Shown here piece after piece: positions 25,526-34,064 of a stretch of 64,000 nt of DNA. The translations under genes were made by a program, and so were the position numbers. Source of the DNA: Ralstonia wenshanensis (GTDB taxonomy: Bacteria > Pseudomonadota > Gammaproteobacteria > Burkholderiales > Burkholderiaceae); assembly GCF_021173085.1 (NCBI RefSeq), contig NZ_CP076412.1, positions 682,001 through 746,000 on the forward strand, written 5' to 3'. Numbering within the stretch: the first letter of the stretch is position 1; every line of letters begins with the position of its first letter. The notes below the pieces were generated by a model. It did no database searches, was not told the DNA's origin, and was given only the letters and a program-made list of their open reading frames with translations.

Positions 25526-27853
25526 ATGCGGCCATTTAAAGCCTTCGCATGCGCTGCGGCGCAGGCCTGCCTCCCGCCGCGCACGGGCCGCACATGGCAT
25601 AGGGTGCGGCTGCTCGGTCTTGCCGCGCTGTTCGCTGTGCAGTGCGCCCACGCTGCACCGCAAGACACATGGGATTTCTCCATTGAGCGAGCGCCCTTGG
25701 AGCGCGTGTTGATGGAAATCGCTCGCGTGAGCGGACAGCCCATGTCGTTTCCCTCCGGCCTTGCGAAAGACCTGTTCGCTGGCCCGGTTCGCGGCACCAT
25801 GTCGGCCCAGCAGGCGGCGGAGCAGGCTCTAAAAAACAGTGGGCTGCAACTGACCACGCTGACCGACAACACGTTGACCATCGTGGGCGCCCCCGAGGCG
25901 CCGCGCGACATCGGGACCCTGCCGCCCGCCGAGGTACGCGCGAGGACGGGCAGCGATTTTGCCGCGTTCACAACCGGCTTCGCCACGCACATCGAGACGC
26001 CCATCACGAGCGTGCCCCATGCCGTCAGCACGCTCACGAGAAACCTGCTCGCGAGCCAGAATGCGCCGTCGATTGGAGACGCCCTGCCGCTGGCCGGTGT
26101 CTCGTCCATGTCGCTCGATCCCACGGCCGCCCCCCGCTACGCCACCCGGGGTTTCATGACGGGACAGATCACGGTCGATGGTCAGCCCGACAAGATGGCT
26201 TCGCTGCGACCTGTCGAGGCGGTCGAAGATGTTTCGGTGATCAAGGGCGCGCATGCCGACATCGGTGGCACCCCAACAGCCGTTGGCGCCATCAATGCCA
26301 ACCTCAGGGCACCCGCGGTCATGCCGCAGCGAACGGTGACCGTGGAAATCGGCTCGCATGCCGAGCGCAAGGCCGTGGTGGATCTGGCCGGCCCCATCGG
26401 ATCGACCGACCTGTCTTACCGGACAGTGGCGTTGCAGGACACGACGGCTAACAGTGATTCGGGATACGCCGGTCGCCGCAAGAGCTACGGGCTGGCGGCG
26501 CTCGGCTGGCGAGATGCCGCAACGGAAGTCTCGGTCGGGCTCGAATCCGCAACCAGCCGTCAACCCATGCCGCCGGCCACGTTTGCGCTGAATGGCGCAC
26601 CGGTCCGGCTGGCCCTGCAAAGCCCGCTGGGCAATGCCGACGACAACGTGCAGTCCCGTGCGAGCCGCGGCTACTACAAGGTATCGCGCACCCTCTCCGA
26701 CGATTGGTCGTTGCACTCACGCGGCACGTACGAAGCGCTCAGCCAACAATCCGTGCTGTGGCATTTGGCCCCGGTGATCAACAACACCGCGCCCTCGCTG
26801 ACGTTCAATCTGGGCGACCGCAGCGACAACACTGCGTGGGCCATTTCAAATGAGTTGACGGGCAAGTTCGCACACGGGCTGTTCGAGCACGCGTTGACGC
26901 TGGGTTGGGACGAGTTCCACGAGCGGCAGGACATGGCCTTTGCGTCAACTCCCGCGCTCATGCCCCAGAATCCGTTTGCGCCGGTCGCAGTGCCGCCGGC
27001 CACCTTCGTGCCGGGCCTGCAGGTTTCGCAGTCGGTGCGGCAGTCGGTGTTTCGCGTGCGCGACCAGATTGCCATTGGCGAGCGTTGGGAACTGTCCGGC
27101 GCCCTATACGTGAATGATTACGTCGCCAAACTGCCGCGCGCGCAGCTTCAGGGCACCGCCTGGACACCGTCGCTGGGCCTGCTCTACAAGCTCACGCCGC
27201 ATACCGCCTGGTTTGCCGATTACTCGCGCGGTTTCCGTCTCAACACCAGCTACTTCGACCCATACCAAGCCTTGTTGCCTGAGCGGAGTCGCCAGCTGGA
27301 AACCGGTCTGCGCTGGGCAGATGCCAACCGTGGGCTGACGACGCAGGCTGCGCTGTATCGCATCGATGCGCACAACGTGAGACTCGTGGATGTGGCACCC
27401 GCCGGCTACGACACGCAAATCGCCCAACAGAGCAGCGAAGGGCTGGAAGTCTCGATGCAAGGTGCCGTCACCAAGGGCTTGGACACTTCGCTGTGGGTCG
27501 CTCTGTCTCGCGTATCGGGCACGCTGACTACGGGATACCTGCCGCAAGCGCCATTCCTGAGCGGCGCGGTTTGGACGACGTACACCATGCAGGCAGGCCC
27601 ATTGAAAGGCGCAGGCGCGGGGATTGGCATCACCGGGCAACGCGGCGCCCCGTGCTACGGCGACACCCCGTTTCGCATGCCCGGTTTCGTGCGCATCGAC
27701 ACCAGCCTTTTCTGGCACCAGAAATCCTGGAGCGTCGATCTCTTCGCGCGCAACCTCTTCAATATCCGCGCTTACGGCAACGCGCAGTCCGGAAACTTCA
27801 TCCCCGTTCAGCCTGGCCGCACGCTGACACTGCGCGTGACCCACAACTTCTGA
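25526..27853 (+). CDS. TonB-dependent siderophore receptor with N-terminal STN signalling domain
   Basis: Outer-membrane receptor of about 775 residues. After a signal peptide (LLGLAALFAVQCAHA) comes a secretin/TonB N-terminus short domain (WDFSIERAPLERVLMEIARV to NTLTIVGAPE, residues ~48-125) of the kind that signals to FecR-like anti-sigma factors. The plug (~155-280) carries PHAVSTLTRNLLASQNA, and a 22-strand barrel ends in a terminal Phe (TLTLRVTHNF). No FecI/FecR pair is encoded in this window, so the signalling partner must be elsewhere or lost. The start is uncertain: ATG 25526 is used, and an upstream start at 25487 is possible. The ligand is probably a ferric siderophore. Confidence 0.88.
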   Translation: MRPFKAFACAAAQACLPPRTGRTWHRVRLLGLAALFAVQCAHAAPQDTWDFSIERAPLERVLMEIARVSGQPMSFPSGLAKDLFAGPVRGTMSAQQAAEQALKNSGLQLTTLTDNTLTIVGAPEAPRDIGTLPPAEVRARTGSDFAAFTTGFATHIETPITSVPHAVSTLTRNLLASQNAPSIGDALPLAGVSSMSLDPTAAPRYATRGFMTGQITVDGQPDKMASLRPVEAVEDVSVIKGAHADIGGTPTAVGAINANLRAPAVMPQRTVTVEIGSHAERKAVVDLAGPIGSTDLSYRTVALQDTTANSDSGYAGRRKSYGLAALGWRDAATEVSVGLESATSRQPMPPATFALNGAPVRLALQSPLGNADDNVQSRASRGYYKVSRTLSDDWSLHSRGTYEALSQQSVLWHLAPVINNTAPSLTFNLGDRSDNTAWAISNELTGKFAHGLFEHALTLGWDEFHERQDMAFASTPALMPQNPFAPVAVPPATFVPGLQVSQSVRQSVFRVRDQIAIGERWELSGALYVNDYVAKLPRAQLQGTAWTPSLGLLYKLTPHTAWFADYSRGFRLNTSYFDPYQALLPERSRQLETGLRWADANRGLTTQAALYRIDAHNVRLVDVAPAGYDTQIAQQSSEGLEVSMQGAVTKGLDTSLWVALSRVSGTLTTGYLPQAPFLSGAVWTTYTMQAGPLKGAGAGIGITGQRGAPCYGDTPFRMPGFVRIDTSLFWHQKSWSVDLFARNLFNIRAYGNAQSGNFIPVQPGRTLTLRVTHNF

Positions 27854-27899
27854 CGTTGGCTGGCCAAACCGAATCGGGCACACGCGCCAAGGGATGGGC

Positions 27900-28649
27900 T
27901 TAAAGCTGGCTCATGCCGCCGTCAGCAACGATCTCCGTGCCAACAATGAAGGCCGATTCCGGCGCCGACAGATGCAGCACGGTCGATGCAATCTCTTCCG
28001 GCTGACCGAAGCGGCCCAGCGGTACCTGGCCCTGGATCTGCGCGGCGGTGGCGGCCAGCGTGTCGGCATCCAGCCCGAGCTTGCCGTACAGCGGCGTTGT
28101 CACCGGACCGGGGCTGACCACATTCACGCGGATGCCCGAGCCGACCAGCTCACCCGACAGCGTCTTCGCCAGCGAGATCAGCGCTGCCTTGCTCGCAGCA
28201 TAGACCGATGAATTCGGCATGCCGATGTGCGCGTTGATGGAGCCGTTCAGCACGATCGACGTGCCCTTGTTGAGGATCGGCAGCAGCGCCTGGATCTGGA
28301 AGAACGCGCCCTTCACATTGGCGTTGAAGGTGGCGTCCCAAAGCGCCTCGTCCACATCCGGGACGGCGGCAAACCGGGCCATGCCAGCGTTGATGAACAC
28401 GGCATCCAGACGCACGCCGGCCTCCAGCAACTGGCGGGTCAGCTGGCGTGCGGCGGCCACGGTGCCGGTTTCATTGCGGATGGCGATGGCGTTGTGACCG
28501 AGCGCGGCGCGCGCCGCTTCCAGCGCGGCGGCGTCCCGGCCAGTGATGACCACGCGGGCGCCTTCGCGCACAAATGCCTGGGCGGCTGCCAGGCCAATAC
28601 CGCTGTTGCCGCCAGTGACCAGAACGGTCTTGCCTTCGAAGCGATTCAT
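27900..28649 (-). CDS. SDR family oxidoreductase
   Basis: Classical short-chain dehydrogenase of 249 residues: TGGNSGIG at ~11-18, VITGRD suggesting NADPH use, INAG as the NNAG equivalent, active-site Ser in VLNGSINAHIG, Tyr-x3-Lys in YAASKAALISL, and the C-terminal FIVGTEIVADGGMSQL typical of family members annotated as glucose/ribitol-type dehydrogenases. It is divergent from a LysR gene 112 bases away, which probably controls it. ATG 28649 follows GGAGGACATC. Confidence 0.92.
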   Translation of the reverse strand: MNRFEGKTVLVTGGNSGIGLAAAQAFVREGARVVITGRDAAALEAARAALGHNAIAIRNETGTVAAARQLTRQLLEAGVRLDAVFINAGMARFAAVPDVDEALWDATFNANVKGAFFQIQALLPILNKGTSIVLNGSINAHIGMPNSSVYAASKAALISLAKTLSGELVGSGIRVNVVSPGPVTTPLYGKLGLDADTLAATAAQIQGQVPLGRFGQPEEIASTVLHLSAPESAFIVGTEIVADGGMSQL

Positions 28650-28761
28650 GATGTCCTCCAGTAGGAAAGTTGAACTTGAACAATCGCGTGACTGCAGTGT
28701 GGACGCGGGTAAGCGGTTTGCCATACGATCCGGACAATGAACACGTTCGAAGGAATTGCAC

Positions 28762-29700
28762 ATGTTGACGGACGAAGAATTGGCCCTGCTCGAGGCCATC
28801 CGGCAAACGGGCAGCCTGTCGCGTGCGGCGGCGCAACTGGGCAAGGCGCCGTCGACCGTGTCGTATGCCGCGCGACAGTTGGAGCAGCGCTTCGACGCCC
28901 TGCTGTTTGATCGGCGCCGCTACCGGCTGCAGCTCACGCGCGCCGGACAGTTGCTGACGGAAGAAGCCGCGCGGCTGGCGCAGGATGTGTCGCGCGTGAC
29001 GCAGCGCGTGCGCCAGGTGGCCAACGGCTGGGAAGACCGCCTGTGGATCGTGACGGACGAGCTGCTGGAGTTCGAATCGCTCATGCCCGTGATGCACGCG
29101 TTTGATGCGCTGCAATCGGGCGTGGCGCTGCGCGTGACGCACGAGGTGCTGGCCGGCACTTGGGAGGCGCTGCGCGATGGCCGAGCCGATCTCGTCATCG
29201 GGGCCACGAATGAGCCGCCGTCCATCCCGAACCTCGGGTGGTTCGAGCTGGGCGTGGTGGAGTGGGTGTTTGCCGTGTCGCCACGGCATCCGCTCGCAGC
29301 CATCGACGCGCCACTTACGCGCGAGGAGATCGCCCGGCATCGCGCCGTGGTGGTGGCCGATTCGGCCCGAACCACCGCCGGCCGCGCCTACGGCATGCTC
29401 AGCGGGCAACCTACGCTGGCAGTGCCCAGCATGCGTGCCAAGACGCTGGCCCAACGCGACGGCCTGGGCGTCGGTTGGCTGCCGAGACACCGCGTGTCGT
29501 CATTGCTCGCGCGTGGCGAACTGGTAGAAAAGCGCACCACCGATCCGCGCGAGCCCAACCTGCTCTACGTCGGCTGGCGCAGCGGCAAAGGTGAACGCAA
29601 CGGCGACGGAGAAGGCCGCGCACTGCAATGGTGGCTCGAACAGCTACGGCAGCCCCGCCTAGCCAAGCGGCTGGTCCAGGGGATCGACGCATTCGCCTGA
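28762..29700 (+). CDS. LysR family transcriptional regulator
   Basis: LysR-type regulator of 312 residues. The helix-turn-helix (residues ~3-60) is LALLEAIRQTGSLSRAAAQL then APSTVSYAARQLEQRFDALL; the effector-binding domain starts near residue 90 (EDRLWIVTDELLEFESLMPV). ATG 28762 has AGGAA six bases upstream, and I prefer it to a TTG two codons earlier. It is divergent from the SDR gene at 27900-28649. The spacer contains a tandem TTGAACTTGAAC (28671-28682) that may be part of its binding site. Confidence 0.9.
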   Translation: MLTDEELALLEAIRQTGSLSRAAAQLGKAPSTVSYAARQLEQRFDALLFDRRRYRLQLTRAGQLLTEEAARLAQDVSRVTQRVRQVANGWEDRLWIVTDELLEFESLMPVMHAFDALQSGVALRVTHEVLAGTWEALRDGRADLVIGATNEPPSIPNLGWFELGVVEWVFAVSPRHPLAAIDAPLTREEIARHRAVVVADSARTTAGRAYGMLSGQPTLAVPSMRAKTLAQRDGLGVGWLPRHRVSSLLARGELVEKRTTDPREPNLLYVGWRSGKGERNGDGEGRALQWWLEQLRQPRLAKRLVQGIDAFA

Positions 29701-29909
29701 AACTTCGCCGGGCCACGTGATCTTGCCTATGCTGGGATGGCGCCGGCGCCGCATCGCCCGTCGGCGCAACACAAGCGATGCCGACTGTTGCGGAATGATC
29801 AGCGCCGCTACGTTTGTCTTCTGACAAACCCTCGGGTGGGTCAACGCGCGCTGTCGGCCAGCGTTAATCGATCACGCACGTATCTCCGTGCCTCGTTGAG
29901 GGTCTCGTT

Positions 29910-30440
29910 ATGAAACTGTCTGCGTTGATGTTTTCAATGGGTGCGCTGGTGATGGGCTCGGCGTTTGCGCAGGGCACCGCCGCGCCCGCCACCGCACCGG
30001 CAGCGGCCCCGGCGGCCGTCCACGCGGTCTGCAAGGATGGCACGCCGTATAGCGGCGCGACGCTCAAGGGCGCTTGCCGCGGCCATGGTGGCGTCGACAA
30101 GAAAGCCAGCGCAGGCGGTGCACCTGCTGCCGCGCCCGCAGCACCGGCTCCGGCCAAACCTGCAGCCGCAGCGCCTGCTGCACCTGCCGCTGCTCCGGCT
30201 CCGGCTCCGGCGCCTGCCGCCAAACCCGCAGCCGCAATGCCTGCCAAGCCTGCGGCCGCCGCAGGCACCGTTGCCCCCGGCGGCGGCCCCGACAAGGTAT
30301 GGGCCAATGCCAGTACCAAGGTCTATCACTGCCCGGGCGATCGCTATTACGGCAAGACCAAGCAGGGGGAATACATGACCGAAGCCGACGCAAAGGCCGC
30401 CGGCATGCGCCCGAGCCGCGGCAAGGCCTGTACCAAGTAA
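29910..30440 (+). CDS. Secreted DUF3761-like protein with Ala/Pro-rich linker
   Basis: Exported protein of 176 residues. A signal peptide ([20 protein letters not shown]) is followed by a DUF3761-type block ([20 protein letters not shown] plus GG), a ~75-residue low-complexity linker of Ala, Pro and Lys (residues ~65-128), and a compact C-terminal domain ([20 protein letters not shown], then [17 protein letters not shown]). The two Cys-containing end domains joined by a flexible linker suggest envelope or surface binding. Function unknown. The repetitive GCC/CCG codons make this stretch prone to slippage and misassembly. Confidence 0.8.
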   Translation: MKLSALMFSMGALVMGSAFAQGTAAPATAPAAAPAAVHAVCKDGTPYSGATLKGACRGHGGVDKKASAGGAPAAAPAAPAPAKPAAAAPAAPAAAPAPAPAPAAKPAAAMPAKPAAAAGTVAPGGGPDKVWANASTKVYHCPGDRYYGKTKQGEYMTEADAKAAGMRPSRGKACTK

Positions 30441-30519
30441 GACACGCCTGACGCAAACCCGCACGCCGCGGCCCACCCGGGTCGCGGCGTCGTCCATTTC
30501 AGCCTGATCACCGCATCGC

Positions 30520-32262
30520 ATGCCCCCCAGCAACGAACATCCCGCCGCCGCACTGCAACACCCAGAGGGCTTTGCCCCGCTGGATGCACCGCCACAACCG
30601 CCACAGCAGCGCGTGGTGCGTGACGTGATCGCCGGGTTCTCGATTGCGGGCCTGTTGCTGCCCGAAGCCGTTGCCTACGCAGGCATCGCCAGCCTGCCGC
30701 CGCAGGCCGGGCTGATCGCATTGCTGTGCGGGCTTGTGGTCTATTCGCTGGTCGGCACGAGCCGCTTTGCCATTGTCTCGGCGACGTCGTCATCCGCCGC
30801 CGTGCTGTTTGCGACGGTGCTATCGGAGCCTAGCGGTAACGGCGCGACGGCGCTCACGATGGCGGCGGCGCTCATCATCGCAACGGGCGTACTGTTCATC
30901 CTTGCCGGCGCGGCGCGGCTGGGCGGCATGTCGGATTTCATCGCGCGGCCGGTGCTGCGCGGCTTCACATTCGGGCTGGCGCTGACGATTGCCGTCAAGC
31001 AGTTGCCCAAGATCCTCGACGTGACGGTGCACCACAGCGACACGCCACGCATCGCGCTGGACCTCATCACCAGTGCGGCCGGTGCGAACCCGTACAGCAC
31101 GACATTGGGAGCCGTCTCACTCGCGCTGCTCTTCGGCCTTGGGCGCTGGGGGCGCATTCCGGCCACGCTGGTCGTCATCGTGCTGGCCATCGCGGCCGGC
31201 TACTGGATCGACTGGCACAGCTACGGCATTGCCGTGGTCGGCCATATCGACCTGCAGAACATCAGCTTCGGCGTGCCTGCACTGAACCGGGTGCAATGGA
31301 TGGAAAGCGCTGAACTGGGCTTTGCGCTCATGCTGATCCTCTATGCCGAGTCCTACGGCTCGATCCGCAACTTCGCGCTCAAACACGGCGATGGCATCTC
31401 CGCCAACCGTGACCTCGTCGCGCTGGGCTGCGCGAATCTGCTCTCGGGCCTGCTGCACGGCATGCCCGTCGGCGCAGGGTATTCAGCCACGTCCGCCAAC
31501 GAAGCCGCGGGCGCGCAATCCCGTCTGGCCGGGCTGTGCGCAGCAGCCGTGGTGGCGCTGATCGTGTGGTTGTTCCTGCCGCAGCTCGCGCGGATTCCCG
31601 AGCCGGTGCTGGCGGCCATCGTGATCTTTGCGGTGAGCCATTCGCTGCATCCGGCTGTGTTCAAGCCTTACTGGACCTGGCGCCGCGATCGGCTGGTGGT
31701 GATTGCCGCGTTGCTGGCCGTACTGGTTCTGGGCGTGCTGCATGGGCTGCTGGCGGCCATTGGCGTGAGCTTGCTGCTGACGCTGCGCCAGCTCTCGGAG
31801 CCTAACGTGAGCGTGCTGGGGCGCCTGCGCGAAAGCCACGATTTTGTCGATGTGTCTCTGCACCCGGAAGCCAAGGCCGTCCCTGGCGTGTTGATCGTCC
31901 GGCCGGAAGTGCCGCTGTTCTTCGCCAACACCGAACGCGTGCTCGGCACGGTGCGCGCCATGCTGCAGCAGCCGCACGAGCCTGCGCTGCGCACCGTCAT
32001 GATCAGCCTGGAAGAAACACCGGACGTCGACGGCTCGGCCATCGAGGCGCTGCGCATCTTTGCCGCCGAATGTGCGGCGCGCGGCCTGCAACTGATGCTG
32101 GTGCGGCTCAAGCCGCGCGCGCTCACAGTGTTGCAGCGCGCCGCCAATGACACGCTGCGTCCGGAGATGCTGCACGAGTTGAGCGTGGACGAATGCGTGC
32201 AATCGCTCGCGACAGCGCCCAGCACACCGGCCGGTCCCCTGCTCGACAACGCCGGGGCATAA
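30520..32262 (+). CDS. SulP family anion permease with C-terminal STAS domain
   Basis: Inner-membrane transporter of 580 residues. The membrane domain has the SulP start VVRDVIAGFSIAGLLLPEAV followed by AYAGIASLPPQAGL, and 12-14 helices including GMPVGAGYSATSANEAAGAQ. A cytoplasmic STAS domain occupies roughly residues 440-560 (LIVRPEVPLFFANTERVLGT to VDGSAIEALRIFAAE). SulP proteins carry sulfate, bicarbonate, molybdate or dicarboxylates; the substrate here is open. Transcribed alone, convergent with acvB. Confidence 0.92.
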   Translation: MPPSNEHPAAALQHPEGFAPLDAPPQPPQQRVVRDVIAGFSIAGLLLPEAVAYAGIASLPPQAGLIALLCGLVVYSLVGTSRFAIVSATSSSAAVLFATVLSEPSGNGATALTMAAALIIATGVLFILAGAARLGGMSDFIARPVLRGFTFGLALTIAVKQLPKILDVTVHHSDTPRIALDLITSAAGANPYSTTLGAVSLALLFGLGRWGRIPATLVVIVLAIAAGYWIDWHSYGIAVVGHIDLQNISFGVPALNRVQWMESAELGFALMLILYAESYGSIRNFALKHGDGISANRDLVALGCANLLSGLLHGMPVGAGYSATSANEAAGAQSRLAGLCAAAVVALIVWLFLPQLARIPEPVLAAIVIFAVSHSLHPAVFKPYWTWRRDRLVVIAALLAVLVLGVLHGLLAAIGVSLLLTLRQLSEPNVSVLGRLRESHDFVDVSLHPEAKAVPGVLIVRPEVPLFFANTERVLGTVRAMLQQPHEPALRTVMISLEETPDVDGSAIEALRIFAAECAARGLQLMLVRLKPRALTVLQRAANDTLRPEMLHELSVDECVQSLATAPSTPAGPLLDNAGA

Positions 32263-32300
32263 CACGCTGCGCGAGGCGCGGCAGCCCCGGAACCGGCGAA

Positions 32301-34064
32301 TCAGCGCGGGGCGTTGCCCGATGCACGCGCGCCTTCCAAGATGATGCGCGCCAGCTTGGCGTAATCGCCATCAAAGTGATGGCCGCCTGGCAGCTTCACG
32401 AGCTGCACCTGCTTCGGGTCCAGGCCTGGGCAGTTGGTGTCTGTCTCTTCCTTGCCGTAGATGCACATGCCCAGGCCCGCCGGCAGCTTCTGCACCTCGG
32501 GCAGGATCGGCAGGCCAGACGCGCTGCTCGACACCCAGTTGGTCATGTGGAACTCAAAATCGGCGCGCTTGCCCAGGCCCATCATCACAGCCAGCGCAAC
32601 ATGCTCGCGTGATGCCGTCGGCAGCCGGTTGACGATGAAGGGCAGCACGTCTGCGCCCTGCGAATAGCCGATCAGCAAAGCCTTCTGCTTCTTCCAGCGC
32701 GCCGCGTAAAAGCGCACGAGGCGATCCATGTCGGCGGCGGCGGAGGCTGGCGTACGCGGCGTCCAGAAGTAGCGCAGCGAATCGATGCCCACCACGGGCA
32801 CACCGGACTTGGACAGCGCAGCCGCGACCTCCTTGTCAAGCCCGGCCCAACCGCCGTCACCCGAGAGCAGCACTGCGAACAGCTCGGACGATGTACCGGG
32901 CTGCGCGGGCACTTCGATGATCGGCAAGTCGGACACCGCTGCGGGCGGCGGCGGGGGCGGCGGTTTGCGTTGGGCGACAAGCTTGGCGAAAGCAGTCTTG
33001 AAAGGCTCGCTGGCTGTCACCGGCGGTGCATTGGCAGCCGACGCGGCGGCCGGCAACGCCACCGATTGCGCCCCCGAAATCGTATCGATGAAGGCTTGCG
33101 TGGCACGCGCTTCGCACAGCGGACCGGAGCGGCGTGCAAACGACGTCGGCGTGGCCGATTGCAGCACCACCCACGGCGCAGACAATTTCGTGGCCGGCAG
33201 CAGTACCACCCCGGCATTCTCAGGCGGCTTGACGCGCTTGGCCGTGGTGCGGCTCTCGCTCATGCGGCGGCTGAAGTGCACGCCCTCGCCCTTGCATAGC
33301 GGCTTGCGAAGTTCCAGCACGGGGCAGAATTCCATCGACATGGCCGCGGCAAAGATATTCGGGCGCGCCTGGGCAATCATGGCGTAGGCCAGCGCCCCGC
33401 CTTCGTTGTCGCCCACGAGGATGGGCGGGTAATAGCCCGGCACCTTCTCGTAGGCCTGCAGGAAACGGCTGAAGTTTTCGAGGTCGCCATCGGGGAAGGC
33501 GCAATCGCCCAGGTCAGCCTCCAGGCTCGCGAACAGCGCGGGCGTGGACAGACCGGCCACCAATGCGCCCTGCTGTGCGAGGCTTTCTGCCATGCGCGAT
33601 GCGGCGGGCGTCCAGCCCAGGTCACCCGAGAGCATCAGCACGACGGAGCGGATTTCACCCTTCGGCTTGTAGACCGGCACATCGCGAAAGCGCCCGTGCG
33701 TGACAAACTCGACGGCGCCGGGCGCCGCCGCAGCCGTGGCGGGCGCCACCACCGGCAGCGACAGCACGCCGCCATTGGCAGCCTTGTTGGCGGTGACGGC
33801 TGCGGCGCTCATCTGCAGGCGAGGCGGCATGTCGCCGCGCGGCGGCGCAGCCACAACCCCGCTGGCGCCCGTCATGCCGACGGGCGGCACCAGCACCGGA
33901 CCTTGCACGGGCGTAGGCTTGGCTGCTGCCGGAGCATCGGCAGCGATGGCCCAGGACGCGGCCAGCACCATGCCGACCGCACTCAAATGCCCAGCCCAAC
34001 GCAAGCCTTTGCGTAGTACTCCCCGATGCCGCGCCTCTTGCGTGCGCGGTGCTTGCCAACTCAT
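32301..34064 (-). CDS. acvB: AcvB/VirJ family periplasmic lysyl-phosphatidylglycerol hydrolase
   Basis: Exported two-domain alpha/beta hydrolase of 587 residues. A signal segment (LSAVGMVLAASWAIAADAPA) precedes a Pro/Ala-rich stretch. The N-terminal VirJ-like domain (~residues 135-330) contains VLMLSGDLGWTPAASRMAES and GDNEGGALAYAM. A short Pro run (PPPPPPP) links to the C-terminal VirJ domain (~390-587), which has the same LLSGDGGWAGLDKEVAAAL block and a complete nucleophile elbow GYSQGAD. Its ATG overlaps the mprF stop by four bases. In Agrobacterium, AcvB hydrolyses lysyl-phosphatidylglycerol made by the adjacent LpiA/MprF; the same pairing here strongly suggests the same role. Confidence 0.9.
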   Translation of the reverse strand: MSWQAPRTQEARHRGVLRKGLRWAGHLSAVGMVLAASWAIAADAPAAAKPTPVQGPVLVPPVGMTGASGVVAAPPRGDMPPRLQMSAAAVTANKAANGGVLSLPVVAPATAAAAPGAVEFVTHGRFRDVPVYKPKGEIRSVVLMLSGDLGWTPAASRMAESLAQQGALVAGLSTPALFASLEADLGDCAFPDGDLENFSRFLQAYEKVPGYYPPILVGDNEGGALAYAMIAQARPNIFAAAMSMEFCPVLELRKPLCKGEGVHFSRRMSESRTTAKRVKPPENAGVVLLPATKLSAPWVVLQSATPTSFARRSGPLCEARATQAFIDTISGAQSVALPAAASAANAPPVTASEPFKTAFAKLVAQRKPPPPPPPAAVSDLPIIEVPAQPGTSSELFAVLLSGDGGWAGLDKEVAAALSKSGVPVVGIDSLRYFWTPRTPASAAADMDRLVRFYAARWKKQKALLIGYSQGADVLPFIVNRLPTASREHVALAVMMGLGKRADFEFHMTNWVSSSASGLPILPEVQKLPAGLGMCIYGKEETDTNCPGLDPKQVQLVKLPGGHHFDGDYAKLARIILEGARASGNAPR

